Assembly (NCBI RefSeq): GCF_003967355.1
Contig: NZ_BIFH01000037.1
Span: forward strand, 88,277 to 152,276
Reading direction: 5' to 3'
From: Embleya hyalina
GTDB taxonomy: Bacteria > Actinomycetota > Actinomycetes > Streptomycetales > Streptomycetaceae
DNA length: 64,000 nt
Shown here: positions 25,384-33,983 of the stretch, one piece after another
Position numbering within the stretch: the first letter of the stretch is position 1
How the letters are laid out: each line of letters starts with the position of its first letter
Position numbers and translations under genes: made by a program
Notes under the pieces: model-generated
The model's database searches: none
What the model saw: only the letters and a program-made list of their open reading frames with translations
Told to the model about the DNA's origin: nothing

Positions 25384-27683
25384 GCCGGCACCCCCGTGCG
25401 TGCGGCGACGTCGTCCGGATCCAGGCCCTCGGCGATCAGCGCGCTCAGTTCGGCGACGGTGCGGGCGCCGAGCAGTTCCTCGATCGGCACGTCGGCGTCC
25501 ACCTGCTCGGTGAGTCGGTACTGCAGGGCGATCGCCTGGAGCGACGCCATGCCCAGCTGGATCAGCGAACGGTCGTGCACGGGCTCGTCGGCGGGCAACC
25601 GCAGGAGATCGCGCACCAGCGCGCTGAACCAGGGGAGCAGCGGCGGCGCCGGTCGGTCGGCGGTCGGGTCCGAGGATCGCGCGTCGGCCGTCCCGGGGAC
25701 GGCGAAGAACTCCCGACCGGCCAGGTCGACGGCGGTCCCGGCGGGCACCAGGTCGACCCGGGCGGGCCAGCGGGTGGGCGCGGGGATGCCGAGCGCGGCC
25801 GAGAGGCGATCCGCGAACCGGGGCATCACCGGGGCGCCGCACGTGGCGAGCAGTCGGGCGGCGGCCAGTTCGAGGGCGATCCCCGTGCGCGCCTCGTCCT
25901 TGAAGTCCGCCACGTCGGCGGCGGGGGCCTGGAGACGGGCGAAGGCGGTGACGTCGGTGACGATGCCGTCCAGCAGTTCGGCCGCGCGGTTGAGCGAGAA
26001 GCCGTCCTGTCCCAGGGCCCCGGTCAGCGCCGACCGGCGCGCCTCCAGGCGGGCCAGGAAGGCCGCGTGCTCGGGCCGCCAGACGCCGGCGTCGGGTGCC
26101 ACGCCGGCGTGCCGCTCGGCGACGCGCTCGCCCAGGTCGTTCAACCACCTCTGCCAGGTGCCGACCAGGGTGTCGCGGACGAAGGTCTCGTAGGTGTCGG
26201 GGGAGAAGCTGGTGCGCCGGCCCTCGGGGCGGGTCAGCGCGAGGTAGAAGCGGATCGAGTCGACCGTGCGGGGGTTCAGCACGTCCTTGCCCCAGATCGC
26301 GTGGCCGCGGCTGGTGGAGAACTTGCTGTCCTCCAGGAGGTAGAACTCGTTGATGTTGTAGTCGATGTCCGGCTGCCAGCGCGGATGCGCGACCCGATAC
26401 AGCGCCGGGATGAACATGGGGTGGAAGAAGCTGCCGTCCGAGCCCAGGAAGTGCACGATCTTCCAGTCGGGCGAGGGGGCGTCCGCGTCCCAGTCGCGGC
26501 CCAGGTCGCGGCCGAGTTCGCCGATGCCGTACAGGATGCTGAAGGCGTAGTCCAGCCAGGACCAGATCACCTGGCCCGGCACATCGGTCTCGGCGGGGGC
26601 GATGCCCCATTCGGCCACGTGCGTGACCGGGATGTGCAACTGCTCGCGGCGGCCCAGGCGTTCGGCCAGTTCCTTGACCGCCGCCGGGACCCGGCCGAGC
26701 CGGTGGTGGTCGGTGACCACCTTCCCGAACTCGTGCAGCGGGAAGGTGTAGCGCACCAGGGCCCGCTCGTGCGGAGGCGCGTCGCACGCCGCCGAGCGCG
26801 GCTCGATCAGGTCGGTGCACACGTTGGGTTCCAGGCACGTCTCGCAGATGTTGCCGCCGCTGTCGCCGTCGCACGTGGGGCAGCGGCCGGAGACCCCCGA
26901 CTCGTACAGGTATTCGCCGGTGTCGGCGGCGAACAGCGCGGCACTCTCGCGCGGCGCCACGGTTCCCGACGCGGTCAGTCGGGAGAAGAACGCCCGCAGC
27001 GCGGCCGGATAGGCGTCGTCGCGACTGGTCGCGGTGTACTGGTGGACGTCGATGTCCATCAGCTTCAGCGTGGCCAGGATCTCGGCGCTGTAGTGCGCGG
27101 CGGTCTGCGCCGGGGTGCGGCCCTCCCGACGGGCGGCGGCCACCACGTAGTTCTGGTAGTCGTCGCTGCCGGTGATGTGCCAGGCGTCGGCGCCGAGCAT
27201 GCGCTGGTGGCGCACGAACACGTCGGCGCCGAAGAACGGCCCCGACAGGTGGCCCAGATGCAGGTCGCCGTTGGGTGTGGGCGCGGAGGAGAAGACGAAC
27301 ACGGGACGGGTGCCGAACCCGCGGTGTCCGGTGTCGTGGGCGGCGTGCGTCGCCCGTTCGCCGTCGCGCCAGTACAGGCTGACGAACAGCAGGTCGGTGT
27401 CTCCCGTGTTCTCCACGGAGTGGGTCTCGAACGGTTCGAACTGGACCACGGTGGAGGCGGACACCGGATGGCGTTCGGCGTCCACGGTCAACTCCCCGGT
27501 GCCGGAGACGAACACCCATGTCTCCGTCTCGTCGTGCTGGTGCGCCTCCGAGCGCGCGCCGGGGGCGACACCGACCCAGGTCGCGCCGACACCCAGCCGC
27601 GTCGCGGAGCCCGCCTCCACGGCGGCCACGGCGACGCCGTCGGCGGCGTGGGGGGCGTCGGGGCGGTAGGTGCTGATCTTCAC
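25380..27683 (-). CDS. Hydrazine synthetase-like cupin/MetRS-like protein with fused C-terminal carrier domain
   Basis: A 767-residue protein. Residues about 1-115 are a cupin with G42-x5-H48-x-H50-x3-E54-x6-G61 and later H88-x3-N92. Residues about 125-640 resemble methionyl-tRNA synthetase: HLGH (142-145), a zinc knuckle C268/C271/C280/C283 and a KMSKS-like KFSTSRG (454-460). Spb40 in s56-p1 biosynthesis has this cupin-MetRS layout and joins N6-hydroxylysine to glycine through an N-N bond using ATP. Unlike the Spb40-type layout as I know it, residues about 675-760 form a carrier domain with Ser714 in LGMASLQAIAL. Its short tail runs to the NRPS start, whose product has a docking domain. Confidence 0.9.
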   Translation of the reverse strand: MKISTYRPDAPHAADGVAVAAVEAGSATRLGVGATWVGVAPGARSEAHQHDETETWVFVSGTGELTVDAERHPVSASTVVQFEPFETHSVENTGDTDLLFVSLYWRDGERATHAAHDTGHRGFGTRPVFVFSSAPTPNGDLHLGHLSGPFFGADVFVRHQRMLGADAWHITGSDDYQNYVVAAARREGRTPAQTAAHYSAEILATLKLMDIDVHQYTATSRDDAYPAALRAFFSRLTASGTVAPRESAALFAADTGEYLYESGVSGRCPTCDGDSGGNICETCLEPNVCTDLIEPRSAACDAPPHERALVRYTFPLHEFGKVVTDHHRLGRVPAAVKELAERLGRREQLHIPVTHVAEWGIAPAETDVPGQVIWSWLDYAFSILYGIGELGRDLGRDWDADAPSPDWKIVHFLGSDGSFFHPMFIPALYRVAHPRWQPDIDYNINEFYLLEDSKFSTSRGHAIWGKDVLNPRTVDSIRFYLALTRPEGRRTSFSPDTYETFVRDTLVGTWQRWLNDLGERVAERHAGVAPDAGVWRPEHAAFLARLEARRSALTGALGQDGFSLNRAAELLDGIVTDVTAFARLQAPAADVADFKDEARTGIALELAAARLLATCGAPVMPRFADRLSAALGIPAPTRWPARVDLVPAGTAVDLAGREFFAVPGTADARSSDPTADRPAPPLLPWFSALVRDLLRLPADEPVHDRSLIQLGMASLQAIALQYRLTEQVDADVPIEELLGARTVAELSALIAEGLDPDDVAARTGVPA

Positions 27684-27702
27684 GACGGCTCCTTCACTTC
27701 GG

Positions 27703-28809
27703 TCACGCGTGCGGAGGAATCGAGGACAGGTCCAGCAGATCCGCGGCCTCCGCCGCGATCGCCGGGGCGAGCCGATATCCGGACCCGTTGGCGGCGCCGG
27801 CGAAGACGACGCGGCCGTCGCCCAGCGCCCGCACCTGCGGTTCGCCGGTGGGGCTGTACGCGTCGCAGAACACCCGTCCCGAGACGCGGTGTTCGGCCAG
27901 CGCGGGGGCGTGGCGGCGCAGGCTCGCGCGCGCCTGGTCGACGTCGTCGGCGGACAGGCCGCCGGCCAGGTCGTCGGGATCGACGTCCCAGGTCGTACAG
28001 GTGTAGCTGAACAGCCAGTGCCCCGAGGCGTGCAGCGGCAGCAGGAAGGCGTCCTCGTCGTGGAAGACGACGGCCCGGTCGGTGCGGGTCGGAACCCGCT
28101 CGACGTGCAGCGCGACGATCTTCTTGACCCGGGCGCCGAGCGGGGCCAGCGACTCGCGCCAGGCGGGTTCGGCGAGCCAGGGTCCCGGGGCCAGCACGAC
28201 CCGATCCGCGGTCACCGTCTCCCCGGTGCCGAGGGCGAGTTCGACACCGCCCACGTCCGGCTCGCGGCCGGGGTCGGTGTGGCCGACGGCGCGCATCGTA
28301 TCCACGTGCACGCCCTCGCGCAGGGTCACCCGTGCCCGCAGTTCGCGGGTGAGGTCGCGCACCAGCGCGTAGACGTCGGCGTACTGGGCGCCCCGACACT
28401 CCCAGATCCGCGCGTGCTCGGGAAGTCGTAGATCGGGCGCGCCGGCTCGGTCCTCGGAAGGGTCGACGGGGGTCAACTCGGCGCTGTCGAGGTAGATCTC
28501 GTGCACGCGCGAGGCGTTCACGGGGGAGGCGACCACCGACATCGGGACCGCGTGAATCGGCAACTCGGGAGCGTTGTGCTTGAGTTCCGCGTAGTAGTCC
28601 TGGCTGTACGCCGTCATGCGCCGCACCCGCTCCGTCGCGCCGCGCGGACAGTGCAGTCCGGCCGACCGGCGGCTCGCGCCGGCACCGACGGTGTCCCGGT
28701 CCAGGAGCAGGACGGACGCCTCCGGCGCGCGGGCGACGATCTCCCGGGCGACCAGGCAGCCGACGATTCCGGCGCCGACGACCGCCACATCGGTGTGTTC
28801 CCGGTTCAC
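27703..28809 (-). CDS. FAD-dependent oxidase (DAO family), hydrazinoacetate-releasing type
   Basis: A 368-residue FAD protein of the D-amino-acid/glycine oxidase family. The dinucleotide site is VAVVGAGIVGCLVA at residues 8-21, followed by DTVGAGASRRSAGLHCPRG, and the C-terminal FAD segment is VVFAGAANGSGYRLAPAIA. In the s56-p1 and triacsin pathways the homologue oxidises the lysine-glycine hydrazine to release hydrazinoacetate and leave 2-aminoadipate 6-semialdehyde. Its place between the lysine hydroxylase and hydrazine synthetase genes supports the same role. GTG start overlaps the hydroxylase stop by 4 bp. Confidence 0.87.
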   Translation of the reverse strand: MNREHTDVAVVGAGIVGCLVAREIVARAPEASVLLLDRDTVGAGASRRSAGLHCPRGATERVRRMTAYSQDYYAELKHNAPELPIHAVPMSVVASPVNASRVHEIYLDSAELTPVDPSEDRAGAPDLRLPEHARIWECRGAQYADVYALVRDLTRELRARVTLREGVHVDTMRAVGHTDPGREPDVGGVELALGTGETVTADRVVLAPGPWLAEPAWRESLAPLGARVKKIVALHVERVPTRTDRAVVFHDEDAFLLPLHASGHWLFSYTCTTWDVDPDDLAGGLSADDVDQARASLRRHAPALAEHRVSGRVFCDAYSPTGEPQVRALGDGRVVFAGAANGSGYRLAPAIAAEAADLLDLSSIPPHA

Positions 28810-30158
28810 AGAGCGTCCAGGTCGTCGACGGGCGGTTTGGCGGACCACTCGACGAACGACGGCAATTGTTCGTCGGAGCCCACCCCCAGAAGCCGGTCGA
28901 GGATGCGCCGGCTGCGCCAGGCGGTCAGGCTCAGATTGGGGTCCGCCAGCCCGCGCTGACCGCGTGCCGCGTTCTGCATGAAGATGAGGCGGTCGCGGGG
29001 GCCGTCCCATTGCACGGCGAAATCCCGGTCGATGCGATACTCGTCGCCCTCGCGTTCCAGACGGCTCTCGATCGGCGCGAGGAATTCGGTCGACGCCGGA
29101 CGGAATCCGGTGGCCCACACGATGGTGTCCACATCCACGTACTCGACCACGTCCGGCCGGTCGTTGTGGCCCATCTCGATGGTCCACCCGCCGGACTCGT
29201 TCCCGCTCACGTCGGTGACCGCACGATTGGGCAGCAGCGCCAGCAGATCCTGCGTGCCCTCGATGAAGCGGTGCTCGTAGCAGCGCTGGTAGATGTCCCG
29301 CAACGTCGACTCGGAGATGCCGTCGCTGCTCAGCACATGACGACTGTTGAGCGACTCGCGAACCGCCCGGTCCACCCCGGCGAAATACTCCGAATAGCTG
29401 GGCGTGTAGTACTCGTTCGTGAACGGCGAGTCGTCGATGGGAAAGTAGTTCCCGCGCCGCGAGATCCAGGTGACACGCCGGGGCAGCTCCTTCGGCGCAC
29501 GGGATATCAGATCCAGAAACGCCTCGGCCCCGGACTGGCCGCCACCGACCACGGCGACCCGCTTTCCGGCAAGTCCGGGCCGTGTTCCGTCGATGAAATC
29601 GCTGACGTGGAACTGCGTGTCGCCGAGTTTGTCCCGGGCATGTGCGGGAACCCATGATCTGGTGCCCACGCCGACGCAGATGTTCTCCGCGGTGACGGTG
29701 CGCCTGCTGGTGTGCACGACGAACGAATCACGTACGTCGTCGAAATCCACGGCGACCACTTTTTCGCCGAAGACGATGTTCTCGTTGCGTCGGCTCGCCC
29801 ACTCCAGATAGTTCCTGAATTCCCGGCGGGGAACCGCGTCGTATTGGGCGTTGATGAAGTGGTAGATCTTGCCCTGCTCGTGCAGATACGAGAGGAAGGA
29901 AAACTCGTTGGTCGGGTCGGAGAGGATGACGAGATCCTTGAGCAACGACACCTGTAGCGACGCGCCGGGTATCTGCTGATTGTCGTGCCAACCGAATCTT
30001 TCCTTCTGGTCGAGAAAGAGGTTCGGTGTCTCCGAGCGCCCGTGCAGCAGTGACGCCAGGCTCAGGTTGGCGGGACCGACTCCGATGCCGACGCAGCGGT
30101 ACTGCGCCGATTGGGGTTCGCTGTTTCCCGAAACACGGTTTTCGACTGGTTTCCCCAC
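28806..30158 (-). CDS. L-lysine N6-hydroxylase (flavin N-monooxygenase)
   Basis: A 450-residue class B N-hydroxylating monooxygenase (IucD/SidA/PvdA type). FAD site GIGVGPANLSLASLL (about 24-38), the substrate-pocket stretch SLLKDLVILSDPTNEFSFLSYL, NADPH site VAVVGGGQSGAEAFLDL, and the C-terminal ATGFRP. It hydroxylates the side-chain amine of lysine using NADPH and O2. No siderophore synthetase is nearby; the hydrazine synthetase gene in the same operon makes lysine the likely substrate for N-N bond formation. It is the first gene of the 16-gene unit; the start is GTG and the Shine-Dalgarno match is weak. Confidence 0.9.
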   Translation of the reverse strand: MGKPVENRVSGNSEPQSAQYRCVGIGVGPANLSLASLLHGRSETPNLFLDQKERFGWHDNQQIPGASLQVSLLKDLVILSDPTNEFSFLSYLHEQGKIYHFINAQYDAVPRREFRNYLEWASRRNENIVFGEKVVAVDFDDVRDSFVVHTSRRTVTAENICVGVGTRSWVPAHARDKLGDTQFHVSDFIDGTRPGLAGKRVAVVGGGQSGAEAFLDLISRAPKELPRRVTWISRRGNYFPIDDSPFTNEYYTPSYSEYFAGVDRAVRESLNSRHVLSSDGISESTLRDIYQRCYEHRFIEGTQDLLALLPNRAVTDVSGNESGGWTIEMGHNDRPDVVEYVDVDTIVWATGFRPASTEFLAPIESRLEREGDEYRIDRDFAVQWDGPRDRLIFMQNAARGQRGLADPNLSLTAWRSRRILDRLLGVGSDEQLPSFVEWSAKPPVDDLDAL

Positions 30159-30875
30159 GGCTCGACGACACTCCCAGCACTCGCGCAGGATTGGTCATCC
30201 GGCGACATCCCCCGCTGGACGCGCGTAACTCGCGTCACGGCCGGGGGACAGCCCCGGGCGTCGGGAACGGCACGCACGGAGCTTCACGACGGATGCTTCT
30301 CGGAGGATGGCCGTCGGGCGCCGCGGCGGTGGAACGATGGTCCGCGGCGCGCGGCGGGTGGTGACAAGTGGTCGGATGGTGCGCGCATGGGATTCCCCGC
30401 CCGCCCGTTCTCGAATTTCGAGAATCGGCGGCCGGGGCGCGGAGACCGGGCCCCGGCCCGTCCGGTCGAGTCGATGCCGATGTCGACCGGAGGAGGGAGC
30501 GTCGGCTTCGCGGGAAGCTTCGGAATGGCTGGGTTCAGCTATTCATTTCTATTTAACCGAAGGTTCGGGTCATCAAATTTTCCCGTGCGACTTCGCGCGG
30601 ATTGATGACCGGGATTGACTGTATAGCAGGTCGGGGCGGCTTGGCTAGTGCGTCGCGGCGAACCCGGGAGAAGATCCATTTCCGGTCGACCGCGAGGAAA
30701 TGCGAAGATCGTATTCCGGTTCCCCAATCTGTGACAACTGGCGAGATGGCATTGATCGGATCGTTTGCCGTGGATATCGACGCGCACATGCGCAGGTCGG
30801 GCCATGGATGAACGAATTTGATCTTCGCCCGCCGACAAGATCGATGCGGGTATTTTCGCCACCGCATATCGTCGA
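30159..30875. other. Long, relatively AT-rich leader region upstream of the biosynthetic operon
   Basis: About 700 bases without a convincing gene on either strand. Parts around 30530-30620 and 30800-30860 are clearly lower in G/C than the flanking genes (for example ATTTCTATTTAACC). The promoter for the minus-strand operon must lie here. I see a CCGGGG-GACAG-CCCCGG hairpin at 30241-30257 but no clear -10/-35 pair or operator repeat. Confidence 0.6.
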
Positions 30876-30896
30876 GGCTCCCCGGGGAGGGGAGCC
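30876..30896 (-). terminator. Hairpin terminator after the small membrane peptide gene
   Basis: Perfect 8-bp stem GGCTCCCC/GGGGAGCC with a 5-base loop, 36 bases beyond the stop of the minus-strand small gene. No U-tract follows. Confidence 0.55.
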
Positions 30897-30931
30897 GTCG
30901 ATTTCGGGATCGTCCGCGTGCCGGCCGCGGA

Positions 30932-31087
30932 TCAGGTGCGCACGGCCGCCGAGGCGGTGGGCCTGGAAGCACGCTCCGGGCGGGGCCGGCTCATCGCGCG
31001 GGCGAGGTATCGACCCAGGGACAACAGCGCCCAGAGCGGTAGCCCGAGGAGGGTGAGGGCCAGGAACAGGCCGCCGATGAGGAACAT
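30932..31087 (-). CDS. Small membrane peptide (51 aa)
   Basis: A short gene with strong third-position G/C bias encodes MFLIGGLFLALTLLGLPLWA followed by LLSLGRYLARAMSRPRP and a Ser/Ala-rich end. This is one membrane helix with a positively charged cytosolic tail. I recognise no family. A strong hairpin follows it. It lies between the biosynthetic operon and the two-component system on the same strand as both, but the 373-bp gap upstream and the terminator downstream suggest its own transcription unit. Confidence 0.6.
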   Translation of the reverse strand: MFLIGGLFLALTLLGLPLWALLSLGRYLARAMSRPRPERASRPTASAAVRT

Positions 31088-31460
31088 GAATCGGAAGTAT
31101 GCCGGACGAGATGGGGCACGTCACCCTCTTCGGGCCGATCGACCCGGCCCCGCCCCGGGACGGACGCCGTTCCCGGGGCCGAGGGATCGTCCGGAGGGAC
31201 GATCTCCGGCCTGTCGGCAGGCCGCGCCCACCGGCCGCCGGGCCCGCCGTCGCCGACCGGGGAGCGGGTCCGGGCGTGGTCGGACAGTGTCCGGAATTCG
31301 GCTGCCGCAGCCGGGAATTCCCGCCGAGGACGAGATCCGCCGGCGGGTATGTGCGCCTCCCCGCCGGTGCGTCGGCAGGACATCGGCGCGGTACGGATCG
31401 TCGCCGCCTGCGGGCACGCCCCGCGCACCGCCCTGCCCGCCGGCTTCCACGCCTTCACCG
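31088..31460. other. Intergenic region, no confident gene
   Basis: About 370 bases between the small membrane gene and the histidine kinase stop. A short plus-strand stretch near 31370-31480 has coding-like third-position bias, but it has no credible start and runs antisense into the kinase gene, so I do not call it. Confidence 0.4.
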
Positions 31461-32972
31461 TCACGGGGGATCGAGCCTGCGGATCGGCCCGCCCGTCCCA
31501 CCGGCCCGGCCCGGCCCCGAGCCGGCCTCCGCATCCGCCTCCGCCAAGGCGGGCAACCGCACCTCGACCACCGTCCCTCCGCCGGGCGCCGGGCCGATGG
31601 TGATCGTGCCGTGGTGCATCTCCACGATCGCCGCGACGATGGACAACCCCAGGCCGCTGCCGCCCTGGGTGCGACTGCGGCTCTTGTCGGCCCGGTGGAA
31701 GCGGTCGAAGACGTGCGGCAGATCGGCGTCCGGGATGCCCGGACCGCGGTCGCGAACGATCAGCACCGCCTCCCCGTCCGCCGCGCGCAGTTCGACCTCG
31801 GCCGGGGTATGGACGGGCGTGTGCATCCGGACGTTTCCGAGCAGGTTGGCCACCAGCTGCCGCAACCGATCCTCGTCGCCGAGCACGCTCACCCGGTCCT
31901 CGTCCCCGAGCACGCCCACCCGATCCTCGGCGGGCCGGCCGGCGCAGGTCAGCGGTCGGTCGGGCTCCACCGCGGCGGCGTCGCGGCAGGAGTCGGCGAC
32001 CACCCGGGTCAGGTCGACCGGTTCCAGGTCGGTGTCCTGTTCCTCGTCCAGGCGCGCGAGCAGGAGCAGCGCCTCGACCAGGCCGTTCATCCGGCGTATC
32101 TCGGCCCGCATCCGGCTCACCGCGTCGTCCACCGCGGCCCGGTCCGGCAGTGCGCCGCGCTGGTACAACTCGGCGTATCCGCCGATGGACTGCAGCGGAT
32201 TGCGCAGTTCGTGCGAGGCGTCGGCGACGAATCGACGCAACCGTTCCCGGGAGGCGTCCCGGGCGGCCAGCGCGGCCTGGATCCCGTCGAGCATCCGGTC
32301 GAGCGCGATGGCCAGTCGACCGACCTCGGTGCGCGGGCCGATCAGCGGATCGTGCACGCGCCGTGCGTAGTCGCCGGCGGCGATCGTGTCGGCGACCCGG
32401 GCGGCGCGCTCCAGCGGCCGCAACTCCCGGCGCACGAACAGCGCGGCGAGCAGGGCCAGGGTCGGCAGCGCGATGCCGACGGTGGCCAGCACGACGTAGA
32501 GCGCGTGGTCGGCGGCCGCCTCGGTCTCGCGCACGCTCAGCGCGACCAGCGCGGTGCGTCCGTCGGTCAACTCCTGCACCCGCACCCGGAAGCTCTCCCG
32601 CGAACCCGGTTGCGCCGAGCCGGTGGTGAACGTGGCGCCGCTAGCGGGCAGCGGACCGCTCAACCGCGGCCCCGGACCCTGGGGTTGCCGATGCACGACG
32701 GCGAGCGCGACGTACAGGCCGCCCGGATACTCCAGCCAGACGCCCGGATCCAGGCTCATCGGCGCGTTGCTGCGCTCGCGGGTGTCCAGCGCGCGCAACG
32801 CGGCGGCCGTGGTGTCCAGTTGCTCGTCGAGGCGATCGAACAGCGAGTCGCGGAGCACCCCCACGGTCACCGCCGCGCAGGTGTTCAGCACGACCGTGCA
32901 CACCACGATGATCACCACGACCAGGCGGCGGTGCAGCGGTTGGGTGCGGATCCGGGCGCGCAGCCTCAGCAC
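31461..32972 (-). CDS. Sensor histidine kinase of a two-component system
   Basis: A 503-residue membrane kinase. Helix 1 is LVVVIIVVCTVVLNTCAAVTVGVL, followed by an extracytoplasmic loop of about 130 residues, helix 2 YVVLATVGIALPTLALLAALFV, HAMP, the H-box FVADASHELRNPLQSIGGYAEL with the phospho-acceptor His, an N-box-like NLLGNVRMHT, the G1 box DRGPGIP and the G2 box GGSGLGLSI. An unusual in-frame repeat, VGVLGDEDR then VSVLGDEDR, lies just before the N-box. The GTG start overlaps the response-regulator stop by 7 bp, so the pair is translated together. Confidence 0.92.
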   Translation of the reverse strand: MLRLRARIRTQPLHRRLVVVIIVVCTVVLNTCAAVTVGVLRDSLFDRLDEQLDTTAAALRALDTRERSNAPMSLDPGVWLEYPGGLYVALAVVHRQPQGPGPRLSGPLPASGATFTTGSAQPGSRESFRVRVQELTDGRTALVALSVRETEAAADHALYVVLATVGIALPTLALLAALFVRRELRPLERAARVADTIAAGDYARRVHDPLIGPRTEVGRLAIALDRMLDGIQAALAARDASRERLRRFVADASHELRNPLQSIGGYAELYQRGALPDRAAVDDAVSRMRAEIRRMNGLVEALLLLARLDEEQDTDLEPVDLTRVVADSCRDAAAVEPDRPLTCAGRPAEDRVGVLGDEDRVSVLGDEDRLRQLVANLLGNVRMHTPVHTPAEVELRAADGEAVLIVRDRGPGIPDADLPHVFDRFHRADKSRSRTQGGSGLGLSIVAAIVEMHHGTITIGPAPGGGTVVEVRLPALAEADAEAGSGPGRAGGTGGPIRRLDPP

Positions 32973-33700
32973 GGCGGGGTGCGCAGGCAGTAGCCGACGC
33001 CGCGTCGGGTGTGGATCAGCGGCGGACCCTGCCCGTCGTCGATCTTGCGGCGCAGGTAGCTGATGTAGGTGGCCACCACGGTGTCGTCGCCGTTGAAGTC
33101 GTAGGACCAGACGTGTTCCAGGAGCCGGGCCCGGGTCAGCACCCGGTCCGGGTGCAGCATCAGGTAGCGCAGCAGGCGGAATTCGGTGGGGGACAGGTCG
33201 ATGTGCCGGCCCGCGCGGCGCACCTGATGGGCGGAGGAGTCGAGTTCGAGGTCGGCCACGCGCAACACGTCGCCGCCGGGGTCGGCGCGGCGGGTGCGGC
33301 GCAGGACCGCCTCGACGCGTGCGGTGACCTCGTCCAGCCCGAAGGGTTTGGTGATGTAGTCGTCGCCGCCGGCGGTCAGCCCGCGCACCACGTCCCTGCG
33401 GGTGTCGCGTGCGGTGAGGAAGACCACGGCGACGGGCAGGCCGTCGGCACGCAGGCGGCGCAGCACCTCGAAGCCGTCGCCGTCGGGCAGCATGATGTCG
33501 AGCAGGACCAGTTCCGGTAGGAAGTCCCGGGCCACGGTGAGCGCTTGGCGCCCGGTGCCGGCGGTGCGCACGTCGTAGCCGACGAAGCGCAGGAACCGGG
33601 TCACGGTGTCCACGATCGCGGGTTCGTCGTCGACGACCAGGAGGCGGCCGCGCTCGGTCGGCGGCACGGACGAACCGGGCGATGGCTCCGCAGTGTTCAT
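32966..33700 (-). CDS. OmpR/PhoB-family response regulator
   Basis: A 244-residue regulator. The receiver domain has the acidic pair VVDDE, the phospho-acceptor Asp in LVLLDIMLPDGDG, the Thr in VFLTARD and Lys in YITKPFGLDE. The C-terminal winged helix carries LSPTEFRLLRYLM and VATYISYLRRKID. It is encoded directly before its kinase and divergent from the MMPL exporter gene 283 bp away, which is a likely target. The ATG at 33700 gives a normal family length. Confidence 0.93.
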   Translation of the reverse strand: MNTAEPSPGSSVPPTERGRLLVVDDEPAIVDTVTRFLRFVGYDVRTAGTGRQALTVARDFLPELVLLDIMLPDGDGFEVLRRLRADGLPVAVVFLTARDTRRDVVRGLTAGGDDYITKPFGLDEVTARVEAVLRRTRRADPGGDVLRVADLELDSSAHQVRRAGRHIDLSPTEFRLLRYLMLHPDRVLTRARLLEHVWSYDFNGDDTVVATYISYLRRKIDDGQGPPLIHTRRGVGYCLRTPPC

Positions 33701-33983
33701 CTGGTTCCTTCTCGATGCGCGTTTCGCCGGAGGGTCGCGGTCGGCGGTGGGCCGAGGGGGCGGGTGCCGTCCCGACATTACGGCGGCCGGCCGGGGCCGC
33801 GGGCGGGCCCCTGTCCGGTACCAGCGTGGCCCACGAACCCGCGCGCATTCCATGGGAGTCGTGTGTGAATGGGGCCTTTCGCGGCCCGGATCGCGGGGGT
33901 TGCGCGGCGGTCGGCTCCTAGCGTGGACGGGGTCGGGTCGACCCGATTCCCATCCCCGTGCCGTATCCGTCCGGGAGTTCGTG

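Noticed and set aside
22093-26193. A 1366-codon open frame on the plus strand opposite the NRPS and hydrazine synthetase genes
   Set aside because: It is a shadow of G/C-biased codons on the other strand; its translation is Arg/Gly/Val-rich with no domain, whereas the minus strand shows complete enzyme motifs.
25380-27683. A second housekeeping methionyl-tRNA synthetase
   Set aside because: The fused cupin and carrier domains and the place beside a lysine hydroxylase fit hydrazine synthetase, not protein synthesis.
28806-30158. Siderophore lysine/ornithine hydroxylase
   Set aside because: No siderophore synthetase, receptor or iron-box is present; the neighbours form the hydrazine set.
30111-30605. 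Plus-strand open frame of 164 codons in the operon leader
   Set aside because: Codon third positions lack the expected bias and it overlaps the start of the hydroxylase gene.
31349-31603. Plus-strand frame with coding-like bias (84 codons)
   Set aside because: Half of it is antisense to the histidine kinase gene, it has no ribosome site and no recognisable protein.
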